A stretch of 52,803 nt of DNA from Bradyrhizobium sp. (GTDB lineage: Bacteria; Pseudomonadota; Alphaproteobacteria; Rhizobiales; Xanthobacteraceae). The notes under the pieces are model-generated. The model did no database searches, had not been told where the DNA came from, and saw only the letters and a program-made list of their open reading frames with translations. The position numbers and the translations under genes are program-made. This document shows positions 35,348-44,209 of the stretch, piece after piece; the stretch's first letter is position 1; every line of letters starts with the position of its first letter. The DNA is taken from NCBI RefSeq assembly GCF_016213215.1, contig NZ_JACRAW010000110.1, positions 1 through 52,803 of the forward strand, written 5' to 3'.

Positions 35348-36900
35348 CCGATCACCGGATCGAGCGTGGTGGACCACAGCTCCGTGTCGGCGCGGTCGCG
35401 CAGCGCCACCGTCATCCGGCCGGTTGCGCCCTCGATCCTGACATGGCCGAAGAACTGCATGCCGGCCCATGGCGGCAGGTTCTGCTTGTCCGGTCCCGGC
35501 GCCTTGGCGAACTTCACCTCCGGGCCGAACGTGTTGTCGAGCTGGTTCGGTCCGAACGTGCCGGCATGCAGCGGGCCGGTGACGAATTCCCAGAACGGCT
35601 CGAACTCCTGAAACTGCGCCTTGTCGGGATTGTAGTAATGCGCGGCGGCGTAATGCACGTCGGCGGTCAGCCACACCGTGTTCTTGACGGGCGCCGTCTT
35701 GATGAAGCGCAGCAGGTCGGCGATTTCGAGCTCTCTGCCGCGCGGCGGTCCATCGCCTTGCGCGAAAGCTTCCGAGCCTGCCGGATCAGGGACGATCAGA
35801 CTCAGCGGCATGTCGGACGCGATCACCTTCCAGGTCGCGCGCGAGTTGAGCAGGCCGCGTTTCAGCCAGGCGAGCTGGTCCGGTCCGAGGAAATAGCTGG
35901 CGGGACCGTAAGAGGTCTCCTGGTTCGGGCCGTTGGGGCCGCGATAGCTGCGCTCGTCCAGCATGAACATGTCGAGATGTGGGCCATAGCTTAAGCTGCG
36001 GTAGACGCGGCCAGGTTCCACGATGTTATCCCGTATCGGATACATTTCATGGAAGGCGCGCGCCGAGCGCGCCGCGAGCGCCATGACGTTGCGCTCCTTG
36101 TAGGCCGCCGGCAGCTCCTTGGACGGCGACCAGTTGTCGGTGACCTCGTGATCGTCCCATTGGACGAAAACCGGCACCTCGGCACTGAAGGCCCGAACAT
36201 TGTCGTCGAGGAAATTATATTTGTGGGCGGCGCGGAATTCCTCGAGCGTCTCCGCGACCTTGGCCTTTTCCGGCACTGTGACGTTCTTCCAGATCCTGCC
36301 GTCGGCGAGCTTCACTTCGGGGAGGATGGGGCCGTCCGCGTAGATGCTGTCGCCCGAGTGCAGGAAGAAATCCGGACGGTGCCTGCGCATGGTGGCGAAC
36401 GTGAACATGCCGCCGTCGTCGGGGTTGATGCCCCAGCCCTGGCCGGCGACGTCGCCGCCCCATACGAAGCTGATGTCGCGCCTGTCTCCGGGCGCGGTGC
36501 GGAAGCGGCCGATTGCCGGCTCGCCCTCGATCGACGTGTGGGCGAGATCGCGGAAGCGGACGCGGTAGAAGATGTCCTGGCCGCTGGTCAGGTCCTGAAG
36601 GAGCAACTTCGCGGTGAAATCGCTCTGCGGCAGCGCCACGATCGGCGGCAGGCTCCTCGCATCTCTGAACGTGTCGGTGGTTGCGACCTCTACCAGCATC
36701 AGCGACGGCCGATCGGCACGCGCCCACACCACGGCCCCGTCGGCGGAGACGTCGCCGGACTGCACGCCGTGGGTCACGCTCGGCCGGTCCGCGGCGCGGG
36801 AGATGTAGGGCATGGCGATGGCGCCGAGTGCGCCGGCGCCGGTTGCGAGCAAGCGGCGGCGCGTCAGTCCGCGCGGAAGGCTGCCCGTTCGGATCGGCAT
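35344..36900 (-). CDS. PhoD-like alkaline phosphatase/phosphodiesterase, Tat-exported
   Basis: A 518-aa protein with a twin-arginine signal (LTRRRLLATGAGALGAIA, residues 12-29), an N-terminal PhoD_N beta domain and a metallophosphatase domain. Metal-binding motifs include VWGGDVAGQG, FFLHSGDSIYADG, VQWDDHEVTDNW and WLTADVHYAAAHYY. PhoD enzymes are folded with Ca/Fe in the cytosol, exported by Tat and release phosphate from monoesters and diesters in the periplasm. I see no clear Pho box upstream. No operon partner. Confidence 0.92.
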   Translation of the reverse strand: MPIRTGSLPRGLTRRRLLATGAGALGAIAMPYISRAADRPSVTHGVQSGDVSADGAVVWARADRPSLMLVEVATTDTFRDARSLPPIVALPQSDFTAKLLLQDLTSGQDIFYRVRFRDLAHTSIEGEPAIGRFRTAPGDRRDISFVWGGDVAGQGWGINPDDGGMFTFATMRRHRPDFFLHSGDSIYADGPILPEVKLADGRIWKNVTVPEKAKVAETLEEFRAAHKYNFLDDNVRAFSAEVPVFVQWDDHEVTDNWSPSKELPAAYKERNVMALAARSARAFHEMYPIRDNIVEPGRVYRSLSYGPHLDMFMLDERSYRGPNGPNQETSYGPASYFLGPDQLAWLKRGLLNSRATWKVIASDMPLSLIVPDPAGSEAFAQGDGPPRGRELEIADLLRFIKTAPVKNTVWLTADVHYAAAHYYNPDKAQFQEFEPFWEFVTGPLHAGTFGPNQLDNTFGPEVKFAKAPGPDKQNLPPWAGMQFFGHVRIEGATGRMTVALRDRADTELWSTTLDPVIG

Positions 36901-36985
36901 TCATGGACTCCCTGATCGCCCGTCAGACTGCGTTGAAGGCGCGGACAGACCTGGTTCCTGAGATCGAAGTCAGGGGAATGCGTCG

Positions 36986-38401
36986 CTATGCCGAGCCGGC
37001 GGCCCGGAACTGCGCGCTGGTTCGTTGCAGGTTCTGCGGAAGGCTCGTCAGCAACGTCCTGCGATCGGCCACCGCATTGTGGAATTGATCGAGCGCGATG
37101 TTGAAGGCGGTAAGCGAACCTTCCTCGATCGCGCCGTCATCGAAGCAGCGCAGTGTGTCGCGCAGGATGTCGTCGGCCTCGCCCTGCATCTGGTCGAGCT
37201 CTTCTATCGAGTCGGAGCGCCGGGCCGCCGCGATCATGTCCAGCAGCCGCTCCCGCAAATGGGTATTGCCGGTGCGTTCGTCCCGCTTCAGGTAGCCCGC
37301 AAACCACGCGCCGAGCGAGCCCATCGCCGACAGTCCCATCAACCCCCACCAGATGTAATCGCTGTAATTGTCGAGGAAGGTCTTTTCCTCGCCGTCGATG
37401 AAGGCGGCCGCGCCAGGATGGGCAGGGATCACCGCGTCCTTGTCGGTATCCGGCGTTTCGATCTTCGCAGCCAGCGGGAATTCCGTCATCAGCTGCTGCC
37501 TCACGGCGAATAATTGGCGCGTCAGCGCGGCGACGACCGGTTCGGGGAGACCTTTGCGCGCCACGATGTGATGGGAGAAGCTGATCGTCTTGACCTCGTC
37601 CTCGGGACGAGCAGGGGATCCACCGTAAACGCCGGCGGGAATCTCGGCGGCCTCATAGGCCGGATGGTTCTGCACGATCGCTTCCGCCGAGTCGATCGCG
37701 AGGAAAGTCGGCGTTCCGCCATCCCTGCTCGAGGCGGCAATCGCATCCGTGGTGATCTTGCTGTTGACCGGACCGGCCGCGAGATAGGCGTCGGCCTTCT
37801 GGTTGCGGATCATTTCCGCCGCCTCGTTTGCCGGAAACTGCACGATCTCGACCTTGGCCGGATCGACGCCGTATTGCTGCAGGATCACCCTCAACAGGTT
37901 CACGTTGGCCTGAGTGCGGCCGACGACGCCGATGCGATGACCGGCGAGTTGGGTGATCTTGGTGATCTTGGCGCCCTTGCGGCCCTTGCCTTTGCCGGCC
38001 GGCGCCACCCACAGCACCACGACGTTCTTGCGCAGCGTCGCCACGGCTTGCGCGTTCTTCGGAACATCGAGATCGCCGCGGATGATGGCGAGATCGGCCT
38101 TGCCGTCGGCCAGCGCTTGCGCGCTTTCGACCGCCCCATCGGTCTGCAGCGGGCGCAAGCGGACGTAGGCGCGGTTGTGCGCAAAGCCTTGCGTCAGCGC
38201 CTGCACGACCCTCACGTCGTCGCTGTTGGCCGGACCGACCGCGATCCTGAGGGTGACCGGCCGCATCGAAAAATAGTAGCCGCCCGTGATGAGACCGACG
38301 AGGGCGAGCACCCCGGCCAGCGTGACAAGCATGGCGCGTCGCACCGCCGAACGCGGCGACGGCGGCGTGGTTGGCTTGGTCACGTCCAGTTCTCCGGTCA
38401 T
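36986..38401 (-). CDS. TAXI-family binding protein anchored at both ends, with cytosolic tail
   Basis: A 471-aa protein. Residues 22-45 form a transmembrane helix; 48-340 form a TAXI-type solute-binding domain (LRIAVGPANSDDVRVVQAL, LADGKADLAIIRGD, NQKADAYLAAGP); 349-369 form a second helix; 370-471 form a helical cytosolic tail. Ordinary TAXI proteins are free or lipid-anchored periplasmic parts of TRAP transporters. Here there is no signal cleavage and no TRAP permease nearby, so it looks more like a membrane sensor or a tethered binder. The assignment of the domain is firm; the function is inferred. Confidence 0.85.
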   Translation of the reverse strand: MTGELDVTKPTTPPSPRSAVRRAMLVTLAGVLALVGLITGGYYFSMRPVTLRIAVGPANSDDVRVVQALTQGFAHNRAYVRLRPLQTDGAVESAQALADGKADLAIIRGDLDVPKNAQAVATLRKNVVVLWVAPAGKGKGRKGAKITKITQLAGHRIGVVGRTQANVNLLRVILQQYGVDPAKVEIVQFPANEAAEMIRNQKADAYLAAGPVNSKITTDAIAASSRDGGTPTFLAIDSAEAIVQNHPAYEAAEIPAGVYGGSPARPEDEVKTISFSHHIVARKGLPEPVVAALTRQLFAVRQQLMTEFPLAAKIETPDTDKDAVIPAHPGAAAFIDGEEKTFLDNYSDYIWWGLMGLSAMGSLGAWFAGYLKRDERTGNTHLRERLLDMIAAARRSDSIEELDQMQGEADDILRDTLRCFDDGAIEEGSLTAFNIALDQFHNAVADRRTLLTSLPQNLQRTSAQFRAAGSA

Positions 38402-38587
38402 GGATCTGGCAACAATCGCTTTACGCCCGTTTTCACGTTGCCGAACAAGCTACCTTTGAACCTTAGCAAATTCCTTGCCTGAAGGGGCTTACATCTGCGT
38501 CATGGTTACAGGCTCCCGAAAACCGGCCTGTGAACCACCTCCCCAGACAGGTGTTAGGGTAAGGTTGCACTGAAAAGGGAGGCTTTC

Positions 38588-38893
38588 ATGGCTGAGCGGC
38601 TGTCGACGGAAGCGCGCAAGGAAGCTTTGGGCGGCCTGCCAGGCTGGACCGAAATCTCCGGCCGGGAAGCAATCGGGCGCACCTATACCTTCAGGAATTT
38701 CAGCGAAGCCTTCGGCTTCATGACCCGGGTAGCGCTGTTTGCCGAAAAGAAGGACCATCACCCCGAATGGCGGAATGTCTATCGGACGGTGGAAGTGGTG
38801 CTTGCGACCCATGACGCCGGCGGCGTCACGGCGCGCGATATCGATCTCGCCAGGGCGATGGACGCGATCGCGGCGCAGTTCGGCGCCGCCTGA
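38588..38893 (+). CDS. phhB: Pterin-4a-carbinolamine dehydratase
   Basis: A 101-aa PCD/DCoH protein that dehydrates 4a-hydroxytetrahydrobiopterin during recycling of the pterin cofactor. It shows [19 protein letters not shown], the catalytic segment [17 protein letters not shown] with its paired histidines, and [19 protein letters not shown]. No phenylalanine hydroxylase is encoded in the window, so its partner is elsewhere or it serves another pterin enzyme. It is divergent from the anchored TAXI gene. Confidence 0.93.
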   Translation: MAERLSTEARKEALGGLPGWTEISGREAIGRTYTFRNFSEAFGFMTRVALFAEKKDHHPEWRNVYRTVEVVLATHDAGGVTARDIDLARAMDAIAAQFGAA

Positions 38894-38980
38894 TGTCTTG
38901 CAGGGAGCATCGGAAATCCCCACTTTTTCGGCATCGGCTACGACAAGCGGTCGCGCCGGTTGGGAAACGGGAGACTGACG

Positions 38981-39367
38981 ATGGTTGGCGAACACAGCGT
39001 GGGCTTTGAGCCCGCCGACCGTCTGGCGCAGGATCGCGAGAGCGTGCGCCGGCGTTTCTGGCGAAAGTTCAAGCGCGTCATGGCGCGGTTGCCGTTCGCG
39101 GAAGATCTGCTCGCCGCCTATTACTGCGCGTTCGACCGGCAGACCCCGCGTCACGTCCAGGCCTCCCTGCTTGGCGCGATCGCCTATTTCATCCTGCCGT
39201 TCGACTTCGTCGCCGACATGCTGCCGATGCTCGGCTTCACCGATGACGCCGCAATCCTGGCGACTGCGATCCGCCTCGTCGCGACCCACATCACCCCGGA
39301 GCACCGCGACGCCGCCCGCGCCGCGCTGAAGCGCGGCAGTGGGGATGCTGCGGCAGAGGCCCACTAG
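38981..39367 (+). CDS. YkvA/DUF1232 family membrane protein
   Basis: A 128-aa protein with one hydrophobic hairpin in the DUF1232 core: LLGAIAYFILPFDFVADMLPMLGFTDDAAILATAI, here residues about 60-95, with the P-F-D and D-D signature. GGGAGA precedes ATG 38981. The family is small and membrane-associated with no proven function. It lies 87 bp after phhB on the same strand. Confidence 0.85.
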   Translation: MVGEHSVGFEPADRLAQDRESVRRRFWRKFKRVMARLPFAEDLLAAYYCAFDRQTPRHVQASLLGAIAYFILPFDFVADMLPMLGFTDDAAILATAIRLVATHITPEHRDAARAALKRGSGDAAAEAH

Positions 39368-39480
39368 CAACTTGGCCGCGGATTCAGCTTCGGCTCTGCC
39401 ATTTCAGAAATATTTCATCGCCCGACCAGGCCGGGCGATGAAAGTTTGAGCGCATCGCTGCGCTGTCGCAACGGCGTTCT

Positions 39481-40659
39481 CTAGCGCTGCTTGCCCGTGG
39501 TTGCCTGAGCCCGTGCGTTCCTCTCGGCTTCCCAAGCCTGGAATTGCCGGAATAGCGCTTCCTTATCGGCGTCCGACTGCACCTTCGCCGCCGCGGCGGG
39601 GCTCTGCTTCAGGAAGGTCTCGAAGCGTTGCCGTGCCACCGGCTCCACGCCGTGCTGGTCCAGCCACTGTTGCGCGACGGGGAGACGATTCCAGCCGGCA
39701 AGGGGAGCCGCGAGCGAAACCTCCTTCCACTTCGGATGGAAGGGCGGGTTCTGGAAGGCGGGGAACTTCGCGAAGAAGGCGTCGACGAAGGTTGCGAGCT
39801 TGCGATAGCGATCGGTGTTGGGCGCCCAGTTGTAGGCCGCCAGCACCGCCGGCACGGCGATCGTGTCGACGCGCTCGCCGTTTGCAATCAGGTTCGGATA
39901 GTCCGCCGACGACAAGGTGGCCGGCAGATAGTCGCCTTGCAGCGCCTTGTCGTAATCGACGTGTACGAGATGGAATCGGTCGTCCTTGAACGTAGAGACT
40001 GACTTGTACGGCCTGCCGCCGCAGACGATCACGGCGTCGATTTCGCCCTTCTTCAGTTTCTCCATCGCAATCCGCTGCTCAATATAAACCACGTTGGGCT
40101 TCATCCCGAGCCGCTCGAACACGGTCAGGGCCGTGACGAAGGTGCCGCCGTTGGGCAGGTCGACGCTGATGGTCTTGCCGTCCAGCTCCTTCAGGTTGCG
40201 CACGGACTTGGCGGCGAGGACATGCATCTCTTCATTGTAGAGCTTGGTCACATAGGTGAACTGCTTCTTGATGTCTTTGGCGAAGCCCTTCCGCTCCAGA
40301 AAGTCGAGCGTGTCCGAGCGCACGATGCCGAGGTCGACGCCCTGCAGGAACAGGATGTCGGCCACGCTTTGCACGGACCCGCGCCCGACGATCGGCAGTA
40401 CGCGCAACTTGTTGCCGTCGTCGAGCACGGAGGCGAGGTCGGCACCGAACTGCACATAGGTGCCGCCGATGGTGCCGGAAATCAGGGTGACCGTATTGGC
40501 GTTCAGCGCCTGCTTGGTCTGGACCGACCCGAACTGGAAGATTGCTTTCAGGCTGTCGCTGATCTTGGTCGGGTCGTATTCCGTTTGGTCGGCGCGTGCC
40601 GTGAAGGCGCAGGCCATCGTCATGGCGGCTGCTAGCGCCACCCTCAGGTAGTTGTGCAT
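39481..40659 (-). CDS. TAXI-family TRAP solute-binding protein
   Basis: A 392-aa secreted protein: signal peptide 1-23 (ending TARA), then a TAXI domain with LISGTIGGTYVQFGADLASVLDD, a GRGSVQSVADILFLQGVDLGIVRSD core and LDGKTISVDLPNGGTFVTA. The C-terminal 60 residues are helical and charged. TAXI proteins capture carboxylates such as glutamate for TRAP transporters, but no dctQM-type permease gene is in the window. It starts 28 bp after the Sel1-like gene on the same strand, so the two are likely co-transcribed. Confidence 0.88.
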   Translation of the reverse strand: MHNYLRVALAAAMTMACAFTARADQTEYDPTKISDSLKAIFQFGSVQTKQALNANTVTLISGTIGGTYVQFGADLASVLDDGNKLRVLPIVGRGSVQSVADILFLQGVDLGIVRSDTLDFLERKGFAKDIKKQFTYVTKLYNEEMHVLAAKSVRNLKELDGKTISVDLPNGGTFVTALTVFERLGMKPNVVYIEQRIAMEKLKKGEIDAVIVCGGRPYKSVSTFKDDRFHLVHVDYDKALQGDYLPATLSSADYPNLIANGERVDTIAVPAVLAAYNWAPNTDRYRKLATFVDAFFAKFPAFQNPPFHPKWKEVSLAAPLAGWNRLPVAQQWLDQHGVEPVARQRFETFLKQSPAAAAKVQSDADKEALFRQFQAWEAERNARAQATTGKQR

Positions 40660-40687
40660 GTGGTCACCGCTGGTTTGATCTTAAATA

Positions 40688-41611
40688 CTAGTTTTGAAGT
40701 TGAGCCAGGCGCGCTCGCGCCTCATTCGAGCCGAGGCGGGCCGCTTTCTGATACCAGTCCCGCGCGATGGCCGGATCGGGCGTGATGGTGCGGATATCGC
40801 GCGTGCCGAGCACGACCGGGTCGTAGGTCTGTGCCAGCAGGAACGCCGCAGTTGGGTCGTGCGAATTCGCGGCGCGTTCAAGTAACAGCCGCGCAGGCGC
40901 AATGTCGCCGACCTCGAGCATGCCCTTGGCGCGGTTCATCAGCGCCGAAAGCGTCTCTGGATCGAGGGTCTTTGCCGGTGCCGCAACCGGAGACGGTGCC
41001 GCAACCGGAGCCGCTACCGGAGCCGGAGCGGGTACCGCAGCCGCAGCGGGGGCAGCAGGTGCGGGCGCCGCCGGAAGCGGAGCGGCGGCCGGAGCCCGGC
41101 TTTGCAGCGCGGATTGGTAGGCTGTCGCGATCGCGTCACGGCTCGGTCCCGCCTGTGACGAAATCTCGTTCGCGTCGGCGCGCACCAGGACGATCGGGTT
41201 GGTGACGCGAGCCGGATCCTTGGATGGTATCTTGTGAACGACCGGTTCCGCATGCGGTGGCGCAGTCTGTTCCGCGATGACGTTGCTGATCGACGCTTTC
41301 GCATTGGCGATGACCACCCGTGCGTCGTCGGAATAGAAGACCGCTCCCAGGATTGCGACGCCGGAACATGCCAGGAATACGGCCAGAATGCGCTTGGTAA
41401 GCTTGCTCCCGCGCTCGGAAGGCATTGAGAACTCCTGCGGATCAGGCTCGCCATCCGGATCGGACAGAAACAGTGGCATGGGATCGTGTGAGGGATAACG
41501 CGACGTTTCCGCGTGGGCATAGCCGTAAGAGGTCGAGTGCGGATCCGTCGTGAGTTCCTCGAAAGTTCCGAGAACCGGATTGTGCGATCGGCGCGGTGCC
41601 GTATGCTCCAT
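40688..41611 (-). CDS. Membrane protein with Sel1-like repeat
   Basis: A 307-aa protein with a cytosolic, acid-rich N-terminus (1-70), one transmembrane helix (about 72-92), a long Ala/Pro-rich linker (about 175-215, repeated PVAAP-type units) and a C-terminal Sel1/TPR-like module (about 218-305: ALMNRAKGMLEVGDIAPARLLLERAA, ending WYQKAARLGSNEARARLAQL). Sel1 modules mediate protein-protein contacts. It precedes the TAXI gene in the same operon, so it may present or scaffold that binding protein; this is a guess from position. Confidence 0.75.
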   Translation of the reverse strand: MEHTAPRRSHNPVLGTFEELTTDPHSTSYGYAHAETSRYPSHDPMPLFLSDPDGEPDPQEFSMPSERGSKLTKRILAVFLACSGVAILGAVFYSDDARVVIANAKASISNVIAEQTAPPHAEPVVHKIPSKDPARVTNPIVLVRADANEISSQAGPSRDAIATAYQSALQSRAPAAAPLPAAPAPAAPAAAAVPAPAPVAAPVAAPSPVAAPAKTLDPETLSALMNRAKGMLEVGDIAPARLLLERAANSHDPTAAFLLAQTYDPVVLGTRDIRTITPDPAIARDWYQKAARLGSNEARARLAQLQN

Positions 41612-42091
41612 GGTACTGCTCCCCTGTTACGCAACGCCGGAGCAGCCGTTGGGAAGGTTGTTTTGTTTTGCCCAGAAGCGCCCCGCTACTGACCCATGTA
41701 AATCGAATTTGAATCAGCCCAAAAAGCGACGGTCGTCGGCGCGAATGGGGAGATATTTGGGTTTGATTTGGGCAAGCAGACGAAATGCACCGCAATTTCA
41801 GAAGTCGGCCGGCAGATGAACCGAAGCTGAAACCGTCATGCCCGCGCAGGCGGGTTCCGATATGTTCAAAAAACGGCGAAGCTTGCTCTTAGCCGCAGCA
41901 AGCATCGGCGACGGCTTGACTCCATCGTCGCGAGAGCCGCCCGGTTCCACCTTGGTGCGGCCGGATGAAATACTCCCACGACGGAGCAATCCTGAGTATT
42001 TCCGCGCACGCGCTCTGGATTTGCTTCTTCGCGCGGAGCCGGTCATCGGGCGGCGTGTTGCGCGACCCGTTGCCTCGCAAAGACATCCTGC
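41612..42091. other. Intergenic region with repeat fragments
   Basis: 480 bp between the Sel1-like gene and the quinone oxidoreductase gene. It should hold the Sel1-like promoter at its left end. Around 41838-41860 is GTCATGCCCGCGCAGGCGGG, one arm of a common Bradyrhizobium intergenic repeat. GAAATACTC (41967-41975) and GAGTATTTC (41994-42002) form a perfect 9-bp inverted repeat with an 18-nt loop. The frames crossing it end in repeat-derived sequence and I do not believe they are genes. Confidence 0.55.
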
Positions 42092-43066
42092 TCACGGATG
42101 CAGGATCACCTTGCCCATGGCTTTTCGGCCTGCGATCACCTTGAGCGCGTCGGCGGTTTGCGCGAGCGGGAAGGTGCGGTCGACGTGCGAGGAGATCTTG
42201 CCTTCCGCCGTCCACTTTACGAGCTTCTCGAGATTGGCGCGGTTCTTGGCGGGATTGAGCCGCGCCCAGTTGCCCCAGAACACGCCGCGGATGTCGCAGC
42301 CCTTGAGCAGCGCGAGATTGAGCGGCATCTTCGGAATGTCGCCCGCGGCAAAGCCGATGACGAGAAAGCGTCCTTCCCACGCGATCGAACGCAGCGCGGC
42401 TTCCGCGTAATTGCCGCCGACGGGATCGAAGATGATGTCGACGCCCTTGCCGTCGGTCAGCCGGCGCAGCCCCTCCTTGAGGTCTTCCTTGGCGTAATTC
42501 AGCGTCAGCTCGGCCCCGTGGGCCTTGGCGAATTCGAGCTTCTCTTCCGAAGAGGCGCAGGCAATCACCTTCAGGCCCATCAGTTTTCCGAGCTCGCAGG
42601 CGGCAAGCCCGGTGCCGCCGGCCGCTCCCAGCACGGCAAGGGTTTCGCCCGCCTTGGGGCTCGCGCGATCTTCCAGCGCATGCAGCGCGGTGCCGTAGAT
42701 GATGAAGATCCCGGCGGCGCGGTCGTAGTCGAGATTGTCGGGAATCTTGACGATCGAGGCCGCCGGCAGCGCGATCTTTTCGCGTGCGCCGTTATGGCCA
42801 CACGAAGCCGCCACGCGGTCGCCGACCTTAAGATCGGTGACGCCGGCGCCAACGCTCTCGATCACGCCGGCGACTTCCGCCGCCGGTGAAAACGGAAACG
42901 GCGGCTTGATCTGGTACTTGCCCTGGATCATCAGGATGTCGAAGAAGTTGAGCGCCGCGGACTTGATCGCGATCACGGCCTCGCCCGGTCCGGCGACGGG
43001 GTCAGGCACGTCGGCCAGCACAAGGTCGTCGGGTTGACAGTATTGGGAGCAGAGGATGGCTTTCAT
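42092..43066 (-). CDS. NADPH:quinone oxidoreductase-like (zinc-free MDR family)
   Basis: A 324-aa medium-chain dehydrogenase/reductase of the quinone oxidoreductase group. It opens MKAILCSQYCQPDDLVL and has ALNFFDILMIQGKYQ, the nucleotide loop VLGAAGGTGLAACELGKLMG and FDPVGGNYAEAALR. The catalytic zinc ligands of alcohol dehydrogenases are absent. The AGV/SSEEKLEFAK segment suggests NADPH. The start at 43066 is preferred to 43138, whose extra residues are not conserved. Divergent from the dienoyl-CoA-reductase-like SDR across 131 bp. Confidence 0.9.
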   Translation of the reverse strand: MKAILCSQYCQPDDLVLADVPDPVAGPGEAVIAIKSAALNFFDILMIQGKYQIKPPFPFSPAAEVAGVIESVGAGVTDLKVGDRVAASCGHNGAREKIALPAASIVKIPDNLDYDRAAGIFIIYGTALHALEDRASPKAGETLAVLGAAGGTGLAACELGKLMGLKVIACASSEEKLEFAKAHGAELTLNYAKEDLKEGLRRLTDGKGVDIIFDPVGGNYAEAALRSIAWEGRFLVIGFAAGDIPKMPLNLALLKGCDIRGVFWGNWARLNPAKNRANLEKLVKWTAEGKISSHVDRTFPLAQTADALKVIAGRKAMGKVILHP

Positions 43067-43197
43067 GGACACACCTGGCGTTCGACCCGGAAAAGTATAG
43101 TTGGCTTGCTTCATGCCGGACCGAGGATGAGGTTTCAACCCTCATGGTGGGGAGGCGCGTGCGTGCCCGGTATCCAAAATATGGAGGGATTCAAACG

Positions 43198-44037
43198 ATG
43201 TTTCAAACAGGGCTGTTGAAGAAAAAGCGCATCCTGGTGACGGGTGGCGGTTCCGGGCTGGGGGCGGCGATGGGACGACGTTTCCTCGAGCTCGGCGCCG
43301 AGCTCATCATCTGCGGCCGCAAAGTCGACCGGCTGGAAGCAACGGCCAGCGAGATGCACAAGGCGACCGGCGGCAAAGTCACGGCCATAAGCTGCGACGT
43401 CCGCGACGGTGCGGCCGTCGAAGCCCTGATGGACGCCATCTGGCGCGATGCACCGCTCGACGTGCTCGTCAACAATGCGGCCGCCACTTTCATCGCACAA
43501 ACCGAGGATTTGTCGTTTCGCGCAGCGGACGCCATCCTCGCGCCGACGCTGCATGGGGCGATGTACTGCACCATCGCGGCCGGACGGCGGTGGATCGAAG
43601 GCGGGCACCACGCGATCGTGCTCTCCATTCTTTCGACCTCCACGATCACCGGCCGCGCCTTCACCGTTCCATCCGCGATGGCGAAGTCGGCGCTGCTGGC
43701 CATGACCAAGAGTCTCGCGGTGGAGTGGGGGCCGAAGGGCATCCGCACCGTGGCGATCGCGCCCGGTCCCTTTCCCACCCCCGGCGCGTCGGGACAGCTT
43801 CGCCCCGAAGGGCGAGATGAAAACTGGGCTTCGCGCAATCCGCTCGGCCGCACCGGTGCGCACGACGAGCTGGCCGATCTCGCAAGTTTTCTGGTTTCCG
43901 ACCGCGCCGGCTACATCAATGGCGAGATGGTGGTGGTGGATGGCGGTGCGCATCTGCGCAGCTCCGGCGCCGAGGACCTGCTGCAATGGTCGGATGCGCA
44001 ATGGGAGAAGCATCGCGCTTCGCGCGCCAGGGCTTAG
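43198..44037 (+). CDS. 2,4-dienoyl-CoA reductase-like SDR
   Basis: A 279-aa SDR. The cofactor motif is VTGGGSGLGAAM and NNAAATF replaces NNAG. The usual YxxxK tyrosine is missing: the segment reads VPSAMAKSALLAMTKSLAVEWG, nearly the pattern of mammalian DECR1 (Ser and Lys kept, the catalytic Tyr elsewhere in the fold). IAPGPFPTPGA and GRTGAHDELADLASFLVSD also match that family. The predicted role is NADPH reduction of 2,4-dienoyl-CoA in degradation of unsaturated fatty acids. ATG 43198 follows GGAGG at a loose distance. Confidence 0.85.
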   Translation: MFQTGLLKKKRILVTGGGSGLGAAMGRRFLELGAELIICGRKVDRLEATASEMHKATGGKVTAISCDVRDGAAVEALMDAIWRDAPLDVLVNNAAATFIAQTEDLSFRAADAILAPTLHGAMYCTIAAGRRWIEGGHHAIVLSILSTSTITGRAFTVPSAMAKSALLAMTKSLAVEWGPKGIRTVAIAPGPFPTPGASGQLRPEGRDENWASRNPLGRTGAHDELADLASFLVSDRAGYINGEMVVVDGGAHLRSSGAEDLLQWSDAQWEKHRASRARA

Positions 44038-44209
44038 CGTGCGAAAGGTTGCGCCGATTCGAAACACTCCGGTCAATTGCCACGCACTAGCGCGTTCAGC
44101 CGCCCACGGCAGCCATCTTTCCAAACCAGGGATTGCGGGCTATCCCTCTGTGGGGACAAACTGATTCAAGCCATCTTCCAGTCACAATATTGAGGGAACC
44201 ACTCCAGCC

